Source of the DNA: Semisulcospira habei
Lineage: Eukaryota > Mollusca > Gastropoda > Semisulcospiridae
Direction of reading: 5' to 3'
DNA: 64,000 nucleotides
NCBI GenBank assembly: GCA_036245525.1
Contig: BTPG01000005.1
Location: forward strand, 917,575 to 981,574
This document shows positions 47,701-53,700 of this stretch, piece after piece. The stretch's first letter is position 1; each line of letters opens with the position of its first letter. The position numbers and the translations under genes were made by a program. The notes beneath the pieces were generated by a model that was not told the DNA's origin, did not search any database, and saw only the letters and a list, made by a program, of their open reading frames with translations.

Positions 47701-50700
47701 AAAAAAATTCATTTTTTAGCATGATGTTGAAGCGGGCCACAGTGGACCTCGACGATGACGATGCAGTGTACTTCAGGTATCGTCTCGATGGCAGCCTGTT
47801 CAACCTCAGACGACTGCAGGCCCACACCAAAACCCTAGACCAACTGATTCGTGAGCTGCTCTTTGCTGACGACGCTGCCCTCGTTGCACACACAGAGAGA
47901 GCCCTGCAGCGCATCACATCCTACTTCGCAGACGATGCTCAGCTCTTTGGACTCGAGGTCAGTCTGAAAAAGACAGAGGTTCTCCATCAGCCGGCACCCA
48001 AGGTAGAGCATCGCCCTCCCCACATCACCATCGGCGAGTCTGAACTGAAGTCAGTGCACCAGTTTACTTACCTTGGCTGCATCATCACCTCAGACGCCAA
48101 GCTGGACAAGGAGCTGGACAGCAGGCTGGCAAAAGCAAACAGCGCTTTTGGGCGTCTATATAAGCGGGTGTGGCACAATCAACAACTGAAAACAGGCATC
48201 AAGATCAGCGTGTACAGAGCTGTCGTCCTCACCACCCTGCTGTATGGTTCCGAGTCCTGGGCCCTCTACCGCAGCCAACTACGACTCCTCGAACACTTCC
48301 ACCAGCGCTGCCTGCGTACAATCCTTGGCATTCACTGGAGTGACTATGTCACAAACGTCGAGGTCCTTGAACAGGCAGAAACTGTGAGCATCGAGGCTTT
48401 GCTGCTGCGGACACAGCTCCGCTGGGCTGGGCACGTCTCCAGGATGGAGGATCATCGCCTACCCAAGATCACCCTGTTCGGCGAGCTCGCCACTGGACAC
48501 AGAGACAAAGGGGCACCAAAGAAGAGATACAAAGACTGTCTGAAGAAGTCACTTAGTGCCTGCCAAATCGACCACCGCCAGTGGTCTTCACTTGCTGCGG
48601 ACCGTGACACCTGACGCTCCACCTTTTACAAGGCAGCTGTCTCCTTTGAGGACTCTCGCAGAGCTGGCCTTAAAGACAAGCGGCTCAGAAGAAAAAAACA
48701 GATGCCGCAACTCAGAACCCTGGCCAGACCTCCCTCTGCAGCCACTGCGGTCAAACCTGCCTGTCCTGGATTGGCCTCCGCAGTCACGAGCATGCCTGCA
48801 GACGTCGTGGACAACCCCTATAGAATCTTCGTTCGCGAAGTCAAGCCAAGATGTACCCTACGCTTTGCCTTTTGTTAGGCTTGGACGCTTTCTTGTGGGA
48901 TTTTTCGTCGGTGTTTGTGCCTTAGACCTGATAAGACAGCGGCGACCTGTGAACTGTGTTCACGCGCCTCTAAGCCGGTCTGGCCATAGTGTGTTACGTA
49001 CTTCGTGTGTCCTGAACTTTCTCCTTCGCTCTACTGCTAGTCTCGGAGTGCCCGGTGGTAGGCTGGGACGCTTTCCTGTGGGAATTTTCCTCGTCGGTCT
49101 TTGTGCCTTAGACCTGATGGGACCGTGGCGTTTTGTGAACTGTGCTCATGTGCCTCGGTGCCAGACTGTTCGTGGCGAATTTCGCACGTCGTGTGTCCTG
49201 AACTTTCTTTTAGCGCCAGGACTATATTCAGGGTGTCTGGTGTGGGTGGACGCTTCCTGATTCCTCGGCGGTGTTCCTAGCGTCTGGAACCAGTCGTGCC
49301 AGCGGCGCCTGCATGGATGCCTGCCACGGACCGAGATTGCGTCGAGCCTGCCTTCAGCCGTCTGGCCTGGACTCCGTGGTGTTCTGGTTGGTCTTTGACC
49401 GGTGTTGGTGCCCTGCTTCTTTGGATGGCAAGGTAAAACCTCGGTTATTGCCTACGTCGGGCACTCAAGTGGGGGATGGAGCGCTGGGCGTCGGCATTCG
49501 TATTGCGGGCCCACGGGGGCACGCTCGCTCGCATGTCTTTGTGCATTATGTTTTGCAGTTGGCAAGTCCGCACCTGCACGCAATGTGAGCAGTCCCAGTG
49601 GCAGAGTGACGAGCATGCCATTTGCCTGCCCTGTTCCGGATGTGCCTCCTCCCATCTGTGCCTGGTCTGTGCCCCATGGCTGGAAGAAAGGGAACTTCTA
49701 CTGCCGCGAATGGCCGACACCAGCACGGGGGAAAGATCCAACACTGGTACGCACCACAGACCCGTCGAGTGGCCCTTACCGAGTGTTAGAGCCTTCAGCG
49801 CCGCGACTTAGGCTCTAGTACCGGCAGCCACCACAGTCCCGTCGAGTGGTCTCTGTTCGGTCAAGGATCCTCGAGCGCCACGGGCTAGGCCTCGAGACAA
49901 GCACCGGTAGCCACCACAGTCATGTCGAGTGGTCTCTACCCGGCGGTGACACCCCTGACTGGAAGAGCAGTGGATTCAGCTGTGGAGCTTCTTCCGCCGC
50001 GAATGGCTGACAACAGCTCGGGGGAAAGACCCAACACCGGTATGCGCCACAGACCCGACGAGTGGCCCTTACCAGGTGGTAAAGCCTTCAATGCTGCAGC
50101 CCAGGCCGCGAACCTGAGCTACAATACCAGCAGCCACCACAGTCCCGTCGAGTGGTCTCTGTTCGGTCATGGGTCCTCGAGCGCCGCGCTAGGCCTCGAG
50201 GCAAAGCACCTGCAGCCATCACGGCCCCGTGGAGTGGTAATGTATTTCACTATTTGTGGTACGTGAGTCGTTGTCTAAAGCATGCGTGTGCGAGTTGTGA
50301 GTGCGCGCTTAGAGTTATAATTATTATAAGTTAAGCGCATGATAAATACCGTAATTATTATTATTATTAGTGACGACTTTCGGCACGAGATCAGACACGA
50401 GGGGAAATTTCAGCACCGGTATTCGTCATAGACCCGACGAGGGCGGTCTACATGTTGTGGAGACTCGCACGCAACAGGTTGGTCCAGTCACTGCCACCTC
50501 CTCGCCCATGACTGGAGTCCAGCGCAGAGTCGGCTCTCCAGAGTTAGCGTTCGGGGACTCGACCGGACGCGCTCCCGTTACCGGGCTGAAAGCAGTAGTC
50601 ATGCGGCATCGCGACGAGACGTCACGCTGGCCCACACGTCCGCGGCAAACTAGGGTATACGTCAGCGCAGACAAGATAAGAGTTGAAAAAAGTGTGGAGT

Positions 50701-53700
50701 TCCAGAGAGCTGTCACAACACACCAAAGTCCGGATTTTCAGCTCCAATGTAAAAGCAGTTCTCCTATATGGAGCAGAGACTTGGAGATTGACAAAAACCA
50801 CAGTCAACAGAGTACAGACCTTCATGAACAGTTGCCTTAGAAGAATTTTGAAAATCCACTGGCCAGAGAAGATCAGCAACGTCAGACTCTGGGAGAGAAC
50901 AGAGCAGATAACAGCAGAGAATGAAATTGGGCGAAGAAGATGGGGATGGATTGGTCACAGTCTGAGAAAGCCAGCTTCCAGTATCACTAGGCAGGCATTG
51001 TCATGGAACCCCCAGGGAAAGAGGAAAAGAGGTAGGCCGAGAAACTCCTGGCGTCAAGACCTCCAGGCAGACATCAAGAGACTGGGAACCACCTGGAGTA
51101 GAATCGAAGGAGAAGCACAGGACAGGAGTTGCTGGAGGTCTCTCGTCGACGGCCTATACCCGGGTAGGGGTGACAGGCATAAGTAAGTAAGTAAGACAAG
51201 ATAAGATGTCCCGGCCGTGGTAAGTGCCTATACATTCGGCGGGACGAGCATGCTGGACCATGCGGCACTTGCGTGACTTAGACAGCAGGATGGGCACGAT
51301 TCCTAGAATATTGGCCTGTGCCAAGTTCGGAGAAGACCCATTATGAGGTTGGCCTGCGACGTGCGGGCTCCCCATTCCTCGACTCTAGTCCAGCAGACTT
51401 TTGGCGCCCCATTCATAGGCAGTGACAGGGGACCATGAGCAGACAGGACGGCTGGACTAGTGTGCTCCCGCTTGTCGGGGTTTGAGTAGCGACGACTCGG
51501 GATTGCGATCAGTTTACTTAAAGCTTTGGCATCCCACTCCTTTCACGATGGAAGTTCACAATTGGACAATTCTGCTGGGCTGGCGGGCGCCCGCTCGGCA
51601 GGTTAATTAGAGATGAGCCGTGCTCTTGCCGTTTCACACACCTTGTCTACCCTTCAGCATGGTGCGTAGGGACTATGGAGTGGGAAGACTTTTCAACGAC
51701 CCCCCCACCCCCCTCCCCCGCTACGACGATCGCCCTTGTGGACTCAGTCACCGTCAGACCTGCTCAAGGCAACTGCTCTTCGGCTGGAGATCGTGGACCT
51801 ACTCAGGAAAGCCGCAACAGAAGTGGTGACATGTCACGACTCGCCAGCCTTCTACAGTCGCCTCTTCGTCGTGCCGAAACCAGGCGGCAGGTGGCGTCCA
51901 ATCATCAACTTGTCGGCGCTCAACAAGTTTATCTTGGCCCCCCCCCCCCCCCCCTCCCTTCCGCATGGAGACCGCGCGGGCGCTGCGGCCTGCCGTCCAA
52001 CCTCTCGACTTTGCTATCAGTCTCGATTTCACGGACGCTTACTTCCACGTCCCGGTCCACTCATCGTCACGGCGCTTTCTCCGCTTCGCCTTCGAAGGAC
52101 AGGTTTTTCAGTTCCGTGCCCTACCCTTCGGACTCAACCTCAGCCCCTGGGTCTTCACGAGACTTATGGATGCCGTCTTGGCCAGGGCCTGTCGGTCGGC
52201 CGGCCTCCAGCCCCTCGTCCAACTACCTGGACGACCTCATGCTTCGGAACCAGGACTCAATCTCACTTGTGACGGACAGAGACTCGCTGCGGGATATCCT
52301 TCGGCGCCTAGGCTTCCAGGTCAACGAGGGAAAGTCAGACCTCTTGCCGTCTCATCGGTTTATACACCTGGGCATGGAATTTCTGACCAACCTCAACACT
52401 GTGCGTTTGCCCAAGCCTCACATCCACAAGTTGATGGATCTTTCTCGGCTGGTGTACCTTGCCGACTCGGTGTCAGCCCGGACCTGGCTCCAGCTGCTCG
52501 GTCTCCTGAATGCGGCGTCGGATCTCTTGCCCCTAGGCAGGCTGTTTACGCAACCTCTCCAGCTTCATCTGCTATTATACTGGCACCCCTCCTCGGGCGA
52601 CCTCAACGCCTTGGTACTAGTTCCCCCCCTTGATCAGGACCTACCTCCTCCTTTGGATGGACCCTGAGTGGCTTTGGTTGGGTGTCCCTCTCTACTCGCC
52701 CCCTCCTCGGCTTTCCCTTTGCGCCGACGCCAGCCGCTCGGGTTGGGCCGCACATCTCCTGCCGAGCTTTGCTTCGATTTCGTGACGGTGGCCTCAGAGC
52801 CTCTCGGACAAGCACATAAACTGACTAGAGCTTCAGGCTGTCTGGTTGGCGCTCCGTCATTGGGAAATTCGTCTCCAGGGCCAAGGCGTGTTAGTGCTGT
52901 CCAACAACTCGACAGTAGTCTCATACATCCAGAAGTTGGAAGGGACACGTTCTCCGCCTCTTTGCATGCTCCTGTACCAGATGATGTTTTGGTGTCAGGA
53001 CCGCGGGATTTCTATCAAGGCTCGCCACATCCCTAGACACCTGAATGTGTTAGCGGACTCCTTGTCCCGTCAGGGCCAACCTCTCCACACCGAATGGTCT
53101 CTCAGTCCGGAGATTTTCAAGATGATTTGTGCCCACTGGGAGACTCCCTCCATTGACCTGTTTGCGACGAGGTGGAACAGACAACTGCCGGTCTTTGTGT
53201 CTCCCATTCCGGACCCCCTCGCATGGGATGGCCTCGTGGCCTACGCCTATCCCCCCACGGTTCTGATTCCCAAGGTCATTCAGAAGCTCCGGGGTGCAAC
53301 CCGGTCCTCCTCCTGGTCGCCCCGTTCAACTGGGCCAAGAGCTGGATGACCGACCTGTTGAGCCTCGCCACGGAGCCCCCCGTGACGCTACCAACGCCTT
53401 GCACGATGTTGAAACAGCCCCGACTAGCCCTTTTCCACCCGTGCCCGGAGAGGCTAGCCTTACACGCCTGGCGGTTGTGCGGGCGGCCCTCGCAGCACGA
53501 GGTTACTCGCATGCAGTGGTGGAAGCTATCGCTGCAGTCCGCAGACTCTCCACCCGCAGGGTATGCAAAGGGAAGTGGTGCCTCTACCAGTCCTGGTGCG
53601 CGGCTCGACGCCTTTCCCCCACGACACTATGCCGCTCCTCGCCGATTTCTTCTTATGGCTTTTTGAGGACCAACACTTGGCGCCCATTACCATACGGGGA

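Larger units (their letters stand above)
41121..47711 (+). mobile_element. DIRS-like element H (decayed, same family as D)
   Basis: Left tip GTTTTTTCAAAATACATTAC, right end ...AAAAAAATTCA. ITRs 41121-41315 and about 47500-47711; ICR 47367-47462. Interior holds a degenerate gag, an expanded gag minisatellite, an unrelated interspersed repeat (44447-44815) and scattered remnants of the Dam-like and YR regions. Confidence 0.88.
40967..48853 (+). mobile_element. Non-LTR retrotransposon (LINE type 1), 5'-truncated, split by element H
   Basis: 40967-41120 encodes the segment around [15 protein letters not shown]; reading resumes after H at 47712 with [17 protein letters not shown]. The minus-strand copy at 59732-62416 has the same sequence uninterrupted. 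Confidence 0.88.
40010..50645 (+). mobile_element. DIRS-like element G, left part
   Basis: Left tip GTTTCCTCAAAACACATTACC, tip motif TTACCGATAGTATTAC, ITR related to E (GGAATGGTTTCTTAGCTAG) to about 40155. The leader continues after the minisatellite and around the LINE insertion to the gag start at 49425. No matching right end is seen, so G is either truncated or recombined with F. Confidence 0.65.
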
